Below, one piece after another: positions 44,236-51,488 of a stretch of 64,000 nucleotides of DNA. Numbering within the stretch: the stretch's first letter is position 1; every line of letters starts with the position of its first letter. Position numbers and translations under genes: made by a program. Under the pieces are notes generated by a model. It searched no databases. It had not been told where the DNA came from and worked only from the letters and a program-made list of their open reading frames with translations. The stretch is from Arthrobacter burdickii (GTDB lineage Bacteria > Actinomycetota > Actinomycetes > Actinomycetales > Micrococcaceae), in assembly GCF_030433645.1 (NCBI RefSeq), contig NZ_JAROCG010000001.1, positions 1,364,001 to 1,428,000 of the forward strand. The letters are read 5' to 3'.

Positions 44236-44850
44236 ATGGGAATCGATGATGTATTCGCTGTCATCGCCGAAGGAACGCGCAGGCAGATCCTCAAGCACCT
44301 GCGCGACGGCGACAAAGCGGTGGGGGAGCTCGTTGTCGAGCTGCAGGTGAGCCAGCCGACGGTGTCCAAGCACCTGAAGGTCCTCCGGGAGGCAGGACTG
44401 GTCAGCATGAGGGCGCAGGGCCAGAAGCGCTACTACTCGCTGGACACCGCCCCGCTCGGACTCGTGCGGGACTGGCTTGCCGACTTCGATCCGCGGGCCG
44501 CCCAGCCCGGGGACATCGAACCGGCCGGCGGAAGCGCCGCTGCGGGAGCCGATGCCGGGCGGGGCGCGGGACCCGAGGGGGCATCGGACGCGGTACCGGA
44601 GGCTGTGCCCGAGGCGGGACCGGACGCTGGTCCGGATGCTGCGCCGGATGTCGTCCCCGAGATTGTGTCCCCCGCGGTCGCCGAAGCGACGCCGACAGAC
44701 GCGGGAGTCCTTGCCGCTGCGGTCCTCGCAAATCCGGAGGTCCAGGTCGAGCCGGGGGCGCCGAGACCCCAGATCGGCAGGACCATGGGCAGGGCGGCCG
44801 AGCGCGCCGCCGATCTCCTGTCGCAGTTGCGCCGTCGTCGCGATTCATGA
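44236..44850 (+). CDS. ArsR-family winged-helix regulator with a long acidic tail
   Basis: 204 residues. Residues 1-90 form a complete ArsR domain: GTRRQILKHLRDGDKAVGEL, recognition helix SQPTVSKHLKVLREAGLV, wing QKRYYSLD. No metal-binding Cys of ArsR/SmtB type is present. Residues 95-175 are Ala/Pro/Asp/Glu-rich with repeated VPEA/GPDA steps; the last 25 residues (TMGRAAERAADLLSQLRRRR) are an amphipathic basic helix. The tail is not part of ordinary ArsR proteins. Target unknown. Confidence 0.8.
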   Translation: MGIDDVFAVIAEGTRRQILKHLRDGDKAVGELVVELQVSQPTVSKHLKVLREAGLVSMRAQGQKRYYSLDTAPLGLVRDWLADFDPRAAQPGDIEPAGGSAAAGADAGRGAGPEGASDAVPEAVPEAGPDAGPDAAPDVVPEIVSPAVAEATPTDAGVLAAAVLANPEVQVEPGAPRPQIGRTMGRAAERAADLLSQLRRRRDS

Positions 44851-44961
44851 GGTCCTCCGTGCGGGTCCGGCGCACGGCTTCCTTTTCGTTTGGTTCCGCC
44901 AGCCACTAAAGTGATTCCTTAGGCGGATCATCCTTTGCTACAAGGCGACACGCCGTGCAGT

Positions 44962-44998
44962 CGCTCCGGGCATCCTTCTCGATGCCGGTCCCGGAGCG
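44962..44998 (+). promoter_or_regulatory. Leader hairpin before the excisionase-like HTH gene
   Basis: CGCTCCGGG pairs with CCCGGAGCG (9 bp), enclosing a nested GGCATC-CTTCTC-GATGCC. It lies 35 nt upstream of the ATG at 45034 and downstream of a TAAAGT -10-like hexamer (44907-44912), so it would be inside the 5' leader. Confidence 0.45.
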
Positions 44999-45033
44999 GG
45001 ATCCAGGCCTCCATGCAAAGGAATAGTGGTGTG

Positions 45034-45246
45034 ATGGCAGACGGGAATAACTTCTCGGATGTGCAGTTTCTGACGGTCGCGGAAGTGGCCGACCTCATGC
45101 GCGTTTCACGGATGACGGTGTACAGGCTCGTCCACGCGGGAGACCTGCCGGCAGTCCAGTTCGGTCGGTCCTACCGGGTCCCCGAATCGGCAGTGGGGGA
45201 GTTCCTCCTCCGGGCGCAGGTCGACGTCCAGACCGAGAGCGCCTGA
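45034..45246 (+). CDS. Excisionase/BldC-type helix-turn-helix protein
   Basis: 70 residues. Small MerR-like winged HTH: QFLTVAEVADLMRVSRMTV then FGRSYRVPESAVGEFLL. Members of this group in actinobacteria, encoded just upstream of the bS22 gene, resemble BldC-like developmental DNA-binding proteins and phage excisionases; no phage genes are near. AAAGGA at 45017-45022 serves ATG 45034 or GTG 45031. Ends 61 nt before a strong terminator. Confidence 0.85.
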   Translation: MADGNNFSDVQFLTVAEVADLMRVSRMTVYRLVHAGDLPAVQFGRSYRVPESAVGEFLLRAQVDVQTESA

Positions 45247-45306
45247 GCGGCGGGCAGACCGTCCAGTCCGTTCTCCAAACGGATGTACCCTGTTAAGGAG
45301 CGTTTT

Positions 45307-45333
45307 GGGCGGGCCTAGGCCCGCCCGACTTTT
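45307..45333 (+). terminator. Terminator after the HTH gene
   Basis: A perfect palindrome GGGCGGGCCTAGGCCCGCCC (45307-45326) followed by GACTTTT, and preceded by TTTT on the other side. Confidence 0.85.
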
Positions 45334-45443
45334 GCACCATCCGGGCAACTGCCAGCAGGCATGTGCCTTTCGTCATCACAGCGCCGGCCTCTTGGCTTCC
45401 TGCCTGGATCCGCGCTGGCTACACAACAGTTTGTGAGGACTCT

Positions 45444-45542
45444 ATGGGTTCAGTAATCAAGAAGCGCCGCAAGCGTATGGCAAAGAAGAAGCACCGCAAG
45501 CTGCTTCGCAAGACCCGTCACCAGCGCCGCAACAAGAAGTAG
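45444..45542 (+). CDS. 30S ribosomal protein bS22 (AURKAIP1/COX24 domain)
   Basis: 32 residues, beginning MGSVIKKRRKRMAKKKHRKL and ending RRNKK; 20 of 32 residues are Lys or Arg. This is the small actinobacterial ribosomal protein first seen in mycobacterial ribosome structures near the decoding centre. The ATG at 45444 has GAGGA five bases upstream. It has its own transcript between two terminators. Confidence 0.93.
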   Translation: MGSVIKKRRKRMAKKKHRKLLRKTRHQRRNKK

Positions 45543-45577
45543 TCAGGCGCCCGGCCTCGAGCCGGAGTGTGCCGACC

Positions 45578-45610
45578 GGCCCGGATCCCCGCCTAGCGGG
45601 GAGCCGGGCC
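45578..45610. terminator. Bidirectional terminator between bS22 and HAD phosphatase genes
   Basis: 15-nt arms with one central A-G mismatch and a CTA loop, 36 nt after the bS22 stop and 66 nt from the convergent HAD gene. Confidence 0.75.
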
Positions 45611-45675
45611 GTCGTCGTTCCCGAGGCTATCCGGAGCGCATCGTCGGGGTCGTCCGGAAGGACAGGGCAGCTGCG

Positions 45676-46488
45676 TCAGTGGGCCCTGAAGCGGGAGAAC
45701 CCGCGCCAGAGTCCATAGATGGAGCCGACGACGGTGGCCGCACGCAGGCCGAACGTGGCGGCACGCCGGCCGCTGCGGAAGTCGTAAACGGGCCAGTTGT
45801 TCGCGCGGGCGTGGCGGCGGAGCCTGCTGTCCGGATTGATGGCGACGGGATGCCCCACGACCGTCAGCAGCGGGATGTCGTTGTACGAGTCGCTGTATCC
45901 CCAGCAGCGCGCGAGGTCGAGGTTCTCGCGCTCCGCCAGCGCCACGATGGCGGCGGCCTTCGCAGGTCCGTGCAGGAACTCGCCGACGAGCTTTCCCGTG
46001 TAGAGGCCTTCCGCGACCTCGCCTACCGTGCCGAGGGCGCCGGTCAGGCCGAGGCGGCTGGAGATGACCGCGGCGACCTCGACGGGCGTCCCGGTGACGA
46101 GCCAGACCTGCCGGTTCGAGGACAGGTGCTGCTCCGCGAGGGCGCGGGCGCCGGGCCAGATCTTCGAGGCGATCATCTCGTCGTACACCTCCTCGCCGAG
46201 GGCGAGGATGTCCTCGTGGGCGATGCCGATGGCGAAGGCGAGGGCGGCATCGCGGACCGAATTGACGTCCGTCATCGTCTCGCCCCGCATGATGAAGCGA
46301 AGCTGCTTCCACGCCAGACCCGCGGCGAAGCGGAGGGTGAAGGCCTTGCGCTGGTACATCTTGCGGGCCACGTGGAACAGGCTCGCGCCGCGCATCAGCG
46401 TGTTGTCGACATCGAAGAAGGCCGCTTCGCCCTGGGCCGGCGCCGGAGGCTCTTTGGAGGGCTGCGTGCCCCGGGCGGCGTCCGGCAT
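45676..46488 (-). CDS. HAD-IB family phosphatase (SerB-like)
   Basis: 270 residues. Catalytic motif I FFDVDNTLMRG with the nucleophile and general acid Asp, motif II LVTGTPVEVA, and motif III GYSDSYNDIPLLTVVG. Family members act on phosphoserine or lipid-linked phosphates; the substrate here is unknown. The C-terminal RRAATFGLRAATVVGSIYGL includes a hydrophobic stretch that may touch the membrane. Divergent from the glutaredoxin gene. Confidence 0.85.
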   Translation of the reverse strand: MPDAARGTQPSKEPPAPAQGEAAFFDVDNTLMRGASLFHVARKMYQRKAFTLRFAAGLAWKQLRFIMRGETMTDVNSVRDAALAFAIGIAHEDILALGEEVYDEMIASKIWPGARALAEQHLSSNRQVWLVTGTPVEVAAVISSRLGLTGALGTVGEVAEGLYTGKLVGEFLHGPAKAAAIVALAERENLDLARCWGYSDSYNDIPLLTVVGHPVAINPDSRLRRHARANNWPVYDFRSGRRAATFGLRAATVVGSIYGLWRGFSRFRAH

Positions 46489-46537
46489 GGTCTGAGTCTA
46501 GTTCTTCCCCTCCGCGCCTGCCCCTGCGGCGCGGCAG

Positions 46538-46543
46538 TACGGT
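46538..46543 (+). promoter_or_regulatory. Candidate leaderless -10 of the glutaredoxin gene
   Basis: TACGGT ends 6 nt before the ATG at 46550. TGGAGG lies directly against the ATG, too close to be a normal ribosome site, though it could serve the second ATG at 46556. Confidence 0.35.
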
Positions 46544-46549
46544 TGGAGG

Positions 46550-46807
46550 ATGGAAATGCCCGCGGATCCGCCTGGTACCGGCGTCGTTCTCCTGACCCGG
46601 CCGGAGTGCCACCTCTGCGAGGACGCGCGCATCGTCGTGGGGCGTGTGACGGCGGAACTCGGCGTCGGGTGGCGGGAGCTGTCCGTGACGGACGCGCCCG
46701 CCCTCGGGAAGCGTTTCGCCGAGGAACTGCCCGTCCTGTTCATCGACGGTGTGCAGCGGGACTTCTGGTCCATCGACGAGGCGAGGCTGCGCCGGTTGCT
46801 GTCCTAG
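46550..46807 (+). CDS. Glutaredoxin-like protein
   Basis: 85 residues. Thioredoxin-fold thiol oxidoreductase with a CHLC active site (Cys20, Cys23) and the cis-Pro in EELPVLFIDG. Belongs to the DUF836-like group, often encoded just before rex in actinobacteria, as here (172 nt upstream of the rex ATG). Confidence 0.87.
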   Translation: MEMPADPPGTGVVLLTRPECHLCEDARIVVGRVTAELGVGWRELSVTDAPALGKRFAEELPVLFIDGVQRDFWSIDEARLRRLLS

Positions 46808-46979
46808 CAGCCCACCCGTACGGCGCGGCCTGCCGGACGGCGGCCGTCCAGGAGCGGCGGGCCCGGCTTGGAGGCCCCGCGTCGTCGGCATACAGTGGTT
46901 CTACTTCCGCCCCCGACGCCGGGGGACACCCGGAACTGCCGCCCTGCCACCGGGTGCGGCGGTGCTAGCAACGGAGCCG

Positions 46980-47687
46980 ATGACAGTGACAACGCCGGAG
47001 ATGCCAGGCCTTCACCCCGTGGGCGACACGGCGCGTCACATTCCGCCTGCGTCCGTGGCCCGGCTCACCATCTACCTGCGGGCGCTCAACTCCCTCCTCG
47101 CCGAGGGCATCGAACGCGTCTCGTCCGAGGAGCTGGCGGATGCCGCCGGCGTCAATTCTCCGATGCTCCGGAAGGACCTCTCCTACCTCGGGTCCTACGG
47201 CACGCGCGGGGTGGGGTACGACGTGCAGTACCTGAACCGACAGATCTCGATCGCCCTCGGGCTCACGCTGGACTGGCGCGTGGCCATCCTCGGCGCAGGT
47301 AATCTCGGCCGCGCGCTGGCCGGCTATTCCGGTTTCGTCTCTCGCGGCTTCGAGATCGTTGCGATCTTCGATGCGGACCAGCTCGTCGTCGGTTCCGAGG
47401 TGGGGTATCTCCGCGTCAGCGCCGTGGACGACCTCGAGACCGTGCTGGAGCGCACCCGGACCAACATGGCGGTCCTCGCCGTGCCGGCGTCCGTGGCGCA
47501 GGAGCTGTGCGACCGGCTCGTCGCCGCGGGGATCTCGAGCATCCTCAGCTTCGCGCCGGTGGTGCTGCAGGTGCCGCCGCACGTGCAGCTGCGGAAGGTG
47601 GACATGTCCACGGAGCTGCAGATCCTGGCATACCACGCGCAAAGGGCGCAGGAGCCGGACCTCGGCCCGATCTCCCGCGCCCAATAG
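46980..47687 (+). CDS. rex: Redox-sensing transcriptional repressor Rex
   Basis: 235 residues from an ATG after CGGAG. Binds NADH through a Rossmann fold (VAILGAGNLGRALAGY) and DNA through an N-terminal winged helix (RVSSEELADAAGVNSPMLRK). The C-terminal STELQILAYHAQ helix swaps between subunits in the family. Released from DNA when NADH rises; usual targets are respiratory genes, such as the cytochrome and menaquinone genes 2-11 kb downstream, although no TTGTGA-type site was found before them. A longer reading from 46749 overlaps the glutaredoxin gene and was rejected. Confidence 0.92.
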   Translation: MTVTTPEMPGLHPVGDTARHIPPASVARLTIYLRALNSLLAEGIERVSSEELADAAGVNSPMLRKDLSYLGSYGTRGVGYDVQYLNRQISIALGLTLDWRVAILGAGNLGRALAGYSGFVSRGFEIVAIFDADQLVVGSEVGYLRVSAVDDLETVLERTRTNMAVLAVPASVAQELCDRLVAAGISSILSFAPVVLQVPPHVQLRKVDMSTELQILAYHAQRAQEPDLGPISRAQ

Positions 47688-47723
47688 TCCGCGCCCGGTA
47701 GTCCGCTCGAGGCGGGGCCGCAC

Positions 47724-48407
47724 TCAGTAGCCGAGCCGCCGCGGCGCGAAGTAGGGCCGCGAGGGCCTGAGGTACGTCAGGACGACGCCGGCGACTCCGA
47801 GGAGCATGACGATGACCCCCAGTGTGAGCGACAATCCCGACGGCGTCGCCAGCGGCTGGTCGCTCAGCTCGGCGGCCCGGCCGACCAGCGGCATGAGGAG
47901 GAAGCTGCTGAGCACGGACAGCACGTTCAGCGCGGCGAGCACCGTCGCGGTGATGCGCGCCCAGTTGTGGCCCTTCCTGATGAAGACTGCCAGCACCACG
48001 TACACGGCGGCGAAGAGCGCCGCGAACACGATGCCGAGCCCGACGCCGATCGATGCGCCTGCGATGTCGGGCACCTCGGTGGTCAGGGCCGAGATGATCG
48101 ACGCGACGAGCGAGAGGACTCCGGCGGCCACGATCAGGTAGTAGGCCCTCACGACCTCCGCCGGAGCGGGCCCCTTCTCCGCGGGCCGCAGGCCTGCACC
48201 TCCGCCGGGGTAGGCGTAGGGCTGGGCGGCCTGGTAGCCGTACTGGCCGGTGTGGCCCGGTTGGCCCACCTGGCCGTAGGGTGTCCTGCCGTCGTTCTGC
48301 TGCCAGGTGCCCTGCTGCCCGGACGGGGACGTGCCGCCCGTCGAACCCGGGGGAGTCCCGAACTGCCTGTCGTCCTGGCCCGAAGGCGGGTTGTCCTGCG
48401 TGCTCAT
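47724..48407 (-). CDS. Membrane protein with Gln/Gly/Tyr-rich N-terminus, four membrane helices
   Basis: 227 residues. Residues 1-75 are disordered (repeated GQ, PGQ, YGQ steps); helices follow at about 85-108, 118-142, 150-175 and 190-215; short tail RPYFAPRRLGY. Proteins with this composition are common in actinobacteria and unannotated functionally. It converges with rex (36-nt gap). I cannot assign a role. Confidence 0.75.
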   Translation of the reverse strand: MSTQDNPPSGQDDRQFGTPPGSTGGTSPSGQQGTWQQNDGRTPYGQVGQPGHTGQYGYQAAQPYAYPGGGAGLRPAEKGPAPAEVVRAYYLIVAAGVLSLVASIISALTTEVPDIAGASIGVGLGIVFAALFAAVYVVLAVFIRKGHNWARITATVLAALNVLSVLSSFLLMPLVGRAAELSDQPLATPSGLSLTLGVIVMLLGVAGVVLTYLRPSRPYFAPRRLGY

Positions 48408-48525
48408 CGCGGCCCCCTCGTGTGGTCTGCCATCCGACTCGGGCGCCCTCTGGACGCTCCTTGCGCGGATGCGGTCCTCGTCAGCCTAGTTCGTCGGCCC
48501 GGGCGGGAACAGGCCTCAGCGCCGA

Positions 48526-48558
48526 CGGCCGGCGTCGTCCAGTGGACGACGCCGGCCG
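48526..48558 (-). terminator. Hairpin after yceI
   Basis: A perfect 15-bp stem with a 3-nt loop, about 40 nt beyond the yceI stop on the minus strand. There is no clear T-tract. Confidence 0.7.
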
Positions 48559-48598
48559 GGAGCCGCGGTGCCTTTCGGCAGGGAAGCCGCGCGGTCGA

Positions 48599-49156
48599 TC
48601 AGACCGTCACGGCGGCGGAAGCCACGAAGGCGGCTTCGATGGTGATGGTCACCTTGTCACCGACGAGGACGCCACCGGCTTCGAGGGCCGCGTTCCAGGT
48701 GAGGCCGAAGTCCTTACGGGAGATGGTGGTGGAGGCGGAGACGCCGGCGCGGGTGGCACCGAAGGGATCGACAGCGACGCCGTTGAACTCGGCGTCCAGG
48801 ACGACGGACCGGGTGATGCCGCGGATGGTGAGGTCGCCGTGGATCTTGTAGGTCTCGCCCGAGCCCTCGTGGGAGGTCGAGACGAAGGTCATCTCGGGGA
48901 ATTCCTCGACGTCGAAGAAGTCGGCGCCCTTGACGTGCGCGTCGCGGTTCTCGTCGCCGGAGGTGAAGGATGCGGTCTTGATGGTCGCCGTGATGCGGGA
49001 GTCCTCGAGCGAGGAGCCGACCGCGAGGGACGCGTCGACGTCCTTGAACGAGCCGCGGACCTTGCTGATGCCTGCGTGGCGGACGCTGAAGCCGACTTCG
49101 CTGTGCGCGGGATCGAAGGACCAGGTACCGGTGGTGAGGCCTGAGGGGACAGTCAT
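48599..49156 (-). CDS. YceI family lipocalin-like protein
   Basis: 185 residues from ATG 49156 with AGGAG upstream. YceI barrels bind isoprenoid lipids such as polyprenyl chains. Typical phrases: GTWSFDPAHSEVGFSVRHAGISKVRG and DLTIRGITRSVVLDAEF. No signal peptide, so cytoplasmic in this organism. A 9-bp inverted repeat in its promoter suggests specific regulation. It sits near menaquinone genes (7 kb), whose polyprenyl chains could be a ligand, but this is only a suggestion. Confidence 0.9.
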   Translation of the reverse strand: MTVPSGLTTGTWSFDPAHSEVGFSVRHAGISKVRGSFKDVDASLAVGSSLEDSRITATIKTASFTSGDENRDAHVKGADFFDVEEFPEMTFVSTSHEGSGETYKIHGDLTIRGITRSVVLDAEFNGVAVDPFGATRAGVSASTTISRKDFGLTWNAALEAGGVLVGDKVTITIEAAFVASAAVTV

Positions 49157-49183
49157 GGTGAACTCCTGAGTGGAAGTGGGTGG

Positions 49184-49212
49184 CGCATGCTTACGAGATA
49201 CAAAAGCATGCG
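49184..49212. promoter_or_regulatory. Inverted repeat upstream of yceI
   Basis: CGCATGCTT (49184-49192) and AAGCATGCG (49204-49212) are perfect inverse arms spaced by 11 nt; further GCATGC/ATGCAT words follow to 49219. The site lies 28-56 nt before the yceI ATG, in an AT-rich spot, like a MarR- or TetR-type operator. Confidence 0.55.
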
Positions 49213-49325
49213 TATGCATCTTTTATTCCAGAGATCGGTAAAACCTTCAAGTAAAGCGATGGCGAGGGGTCGTTGTCGTGATTCCCGATTGGCCGTCGCA
49301 CGGGGCCATGCGGGAAACTGGAGGC

Positions 49326-50003
49326 ATGCAGAGATCAACCGTCCACCTGGTGCGCCACGGTGAGGTCCATAACCCCGAGGGGGTCCTCTACGGGAGGCTC
49401 CCCGAGTTCCACCTCTCCGACCTCGGCCAGCGGATGGCCGAGCAGGTGGCCGGCTACTTCGAGCAGCGGCGGGATGAGGGTGCCAATATCGTCCACCTCG
49501 TGGCGTCTCCGCTCACCCGGGCGCAGGAGACGGCGCAGCCGCTTGCCGATGCCCTGGGCCTCCCGATCACGACCGATGAGCGCATCATCGAGGCGGCGAA
49601 CGGCTTCGAGGGCATGTCGAAGATCAAGAGCCGGCTCCGCCAGCCGCGCTACTGGCCGCTGCTCGTCAACCCGTTCAAGCCGTCCTGGGGTGAGCCCTAC
49701 CACCAGCAGGTGGAGCGCGTGATGGCGGGCGTGCAGGATGCCCGACGCCGTGCCGTGGAGCTCGCCGGACAGGAGGCCGCGGATCGTCCGGCCGAGGCCA
49801 TCCTGGTCAGCCACCAGTTGCCGATCTGGGTGACGAGGCTGGCTGCCGAGCACCGCCGCCTGTGGCACGATCCGCGCCAGCGCGAGTGCACGCTCACGTC
49901 GGTCACGTCCCTCGACTTCGAGGGTGACGCCATCCGGCGGGTGCGCTACGCGGAGCCCTGCGCCGATCTGCTGCCCGGTGCGGCGAATGTCCCCGGCGCG
50001 TAA
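49326..50003 (+). CDS. Histidine phosphatase family protein (phosphoglycerate mutase-like)
   Basis: 225 residues from an ATG after TGGAGG. Phosphohistidine motif VHLVRHGEVHNP with the nucleophile His, LVASPLTRAQETAQPLA, the acidic EAANGFEG, and ILVSHQLPIWVTRL with the second His. Substrate unknown. It heads the row of cytochrome c biogenesis genes, the next of which begins 39 nt later; the arrangement is conserved in Micrococcaceae. Confidence 0.87.
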   Translation: MQRSTVHLVRHGEVHNPEGVLYGRLPEFHLSDLGQRMAEQVAGYFEQRRDEGANIVHLVASPLTRAQETAQPLADALGLPITTDERIIEAANGFEGMSKIKSRLRQPRYWPLLVNPFKPSWGEPYHQQVERVMAGVQDARRRAVELAGQEAADRPAEAILVSHQLPIWVTRLAAEHRRLWHDPRQRECTLTSVTSLDFEGDAIRRVRYAEPCADLLPGAANVPGA

Positions 50004-50009
50004 TAGAAT
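50004..50009 (+). promoter_or_regulatory. Candidate -10 for the cytochrome c biogenesis operon
   Basis: TAGAAT directly follows the TAA stop of the phosphatase gene and is part of GTAAT-AGA-ATTAC, a small inverted repeat. A leader of about 30 nt would result, with GGAAG before the GTG at 50043. Confidence 0.4.
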
Positions 50010-50042
50010 TACTACAAGCCGTAGAAATCATCGGAAGAAGCC

Positions 50043-50660
50043 GTGACCCAAACCGCCCGTTCTCCCAAGCGCCGCCTCCTGCTCAAGCTGGGTATGGTGC
50101 TTGCCTTCAGCGTGCCGGTTTCGCTCGTGGCGTCCTGCGCCGCTGAGGATCCCCTCGCCCAGCAGGCCGCGGCGGGGGACGGCAAGAACTACATCGCCGG
50201 GGACGGCTCCGTCACCGAGTACGCGGAGGCGGACCGGGGCGAGCCCGTGGACGTGACCGGCAGCCTGTTCGACGGCACCTCCGTCTCCAGTTCCGACTGG
50301 AGCGGCCAGGTCACCGTCCTGAACTTCTGGTACGCCTCATGTGCACCCTGCCGGGAAGAGGCCCCCGACCTCGTGGCACTCCACGATGAGTACGGACCCC
50401 AGGGTGCCGCGTTCTACGGCGTGAACATCCGCGACGAGCAGGCGACGGCAGAGGCCTTCGAGCGCAGTTTCGGCATCCCCTACGAGAGCTTCAACGACAA
50501 GGACGGCGGGGTGCTGCTCGACATGACGCAGTATGTGCCCCCGCAGGCCGTTCCCACCACGATCGTCCTCGATCGCGAGGGCCGGGTCTCCGCACGTATC
50601 CTCGGACTCGCCGACCGCGGGACCCTCAAGGCACTCATCTCCGATGCGCTCGCCGAGTAG
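50043..50660 (+). CDS. TlpA/ResA-like thioredoxin lipoprotein
   Basis: 205 residues. Signal LGMVLAFSVPVSLVASC with lipid Cys32; thioredoxin fold with CAPC (Cys100-Cys103) in WYASCAPCREEAP, cis-Pro in AVPTTIVLDR. Keeps apocytochrome c haem-binding cysteines reduced on the outer membrane face, receiving electrons from CcdA encoded next. GTG start with GGAAG upstream. Confidence 0.92.
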   Translation: MTQTARSPKRRLLLKLGMVLAFSVPVSLVASCAAEDPLAQQAAAGDGKNYIAGDGSVTEYAEADRGEPVDVTGSLFDGTSVSSSDWSGQVTVLNFWYASCAPCREEAPDLVALHDEYGPQGAAFYGVNIRDEQATAEAFERSFGIPYESFNDKDGGVLLDMTQYVPPQAVPTTIVLDREGRVSARILGLADRGTLKALISDALAE

Positions 50661-50675
50661 CGCGGTCGCCGCGCC

Positions 50676-51485
50676 GTGCCGATGACCCTGCCGATGGCGG
50701 GCCAGCTGACCGCGTCCGTTCCCCTCGTGGCGGGGAATGCCTTCGCCGACGCCGTCCTCAACGGCTCCATGCTCCTCGCCCTGCCGGTCGCGCTGCTGGC
50801 GGGCCTGGTCTCCTTCGCGTCCCCCTGCGTCCTTCCCCTGGTCCCGGGATACCTCGGGTACGTCACGGGACTGACGGGTGTGGACCTCGAGAAGCAGAAG
50901 AAGGGGAGGATGCTCGCCGGGATCGGACTCTTCGTCCTCGGTTTCTCCGTCGTCTTCATGGCCTACGGAACGCTGTTCGGCCAGCTCGGAGCGTTCCTGA
51001 GGGTCTCGCAGGGATGGCTCATCCAGGTGTTCGGCCTCGTCGTGATCCTGCTGGGCATCGTCTTCATGGGAGGCATCTCCTGGTTCCAGCGAGAGAGCCG
51101 CGTGCACGCGAAGGTGCCCGCGGGTCTCCTGGGTGCCCCCCTGCTCGGTGTGACCTTCGGGCTGGGCTGGGCTCCGTGCATCGGTCCGACACTGGGGGCC
51201 GTGCAGCTGCTGGCGATCTCCGGGAACGATGCGACGGCCCTGAAGGGCGCCGTCCTCACGTTCGTCTACTGCCTGGGCCTGGGCCTGCCGTTCCTGCTGA
51301 TCGCAGTGGGCGTGCGGCGCGGCATGGGAGCCCTCGCCTTCTTCCGGAGGCACAGGCTCCTGCTGCAGCGGGCCGGGGGAGGGCTGCTGGTGCTCGTCGG
51401 AGTCCTCATGGTGACCGGCGTCTGGAACTACTGGATCACACAACTCCAGGACCTCCTCATCGGCAACGTCGTCCTGCCGATCTGA
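50676..51485 (+). CDS. ccdA: Cytochrome c biogenesis protein CcdA
   Basis: 269 residues, six membrane helices. Carries electrons from cytoplasmic thioredoxin to ResA/TlpA. Reactive Cys in FASPCVLPLVPGYLGY and FGLGWAPCIGPTLGAV, both in the expected helices. GTG 50676 or ATG 50682 may be the start. 15 nt after the thioredoxin gene, 3 nt before resB. Confidence 0.93.
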   Translation: MPMTLPMAGQLTASVPLVAGNAFADAVLNGSMLLALPVALLAGLVSFASPCVLPLVPGYLGYVTGLTGVDLEKQKKGRMLAGIGLFVLGFSVVFMAYGTLFGQLGAFLRVSQGWLIQVFGLVVILLGIVFMGGISWFQRESRVHAKVPAGLLGAPLLGVTFGLGWAPCIGPTLGAVQLLAISGNDATALKGAVLTFVYCLGLGLPFLLIAVGVRRGMGALAFFRRHRLLLQRAGGGLLVLVGVLMVTGVWNYWITQLQDLLIGNVVLPI

Positions 51486-51488
51486 CCC

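Noticed and set aside
45034-45246. Prophage or integrative element signalled by the excisionase-like protein
   Set aside because: No integrase, attachment site or phage genes nearby; this HTH gene is chromosomal and linked to bS22.
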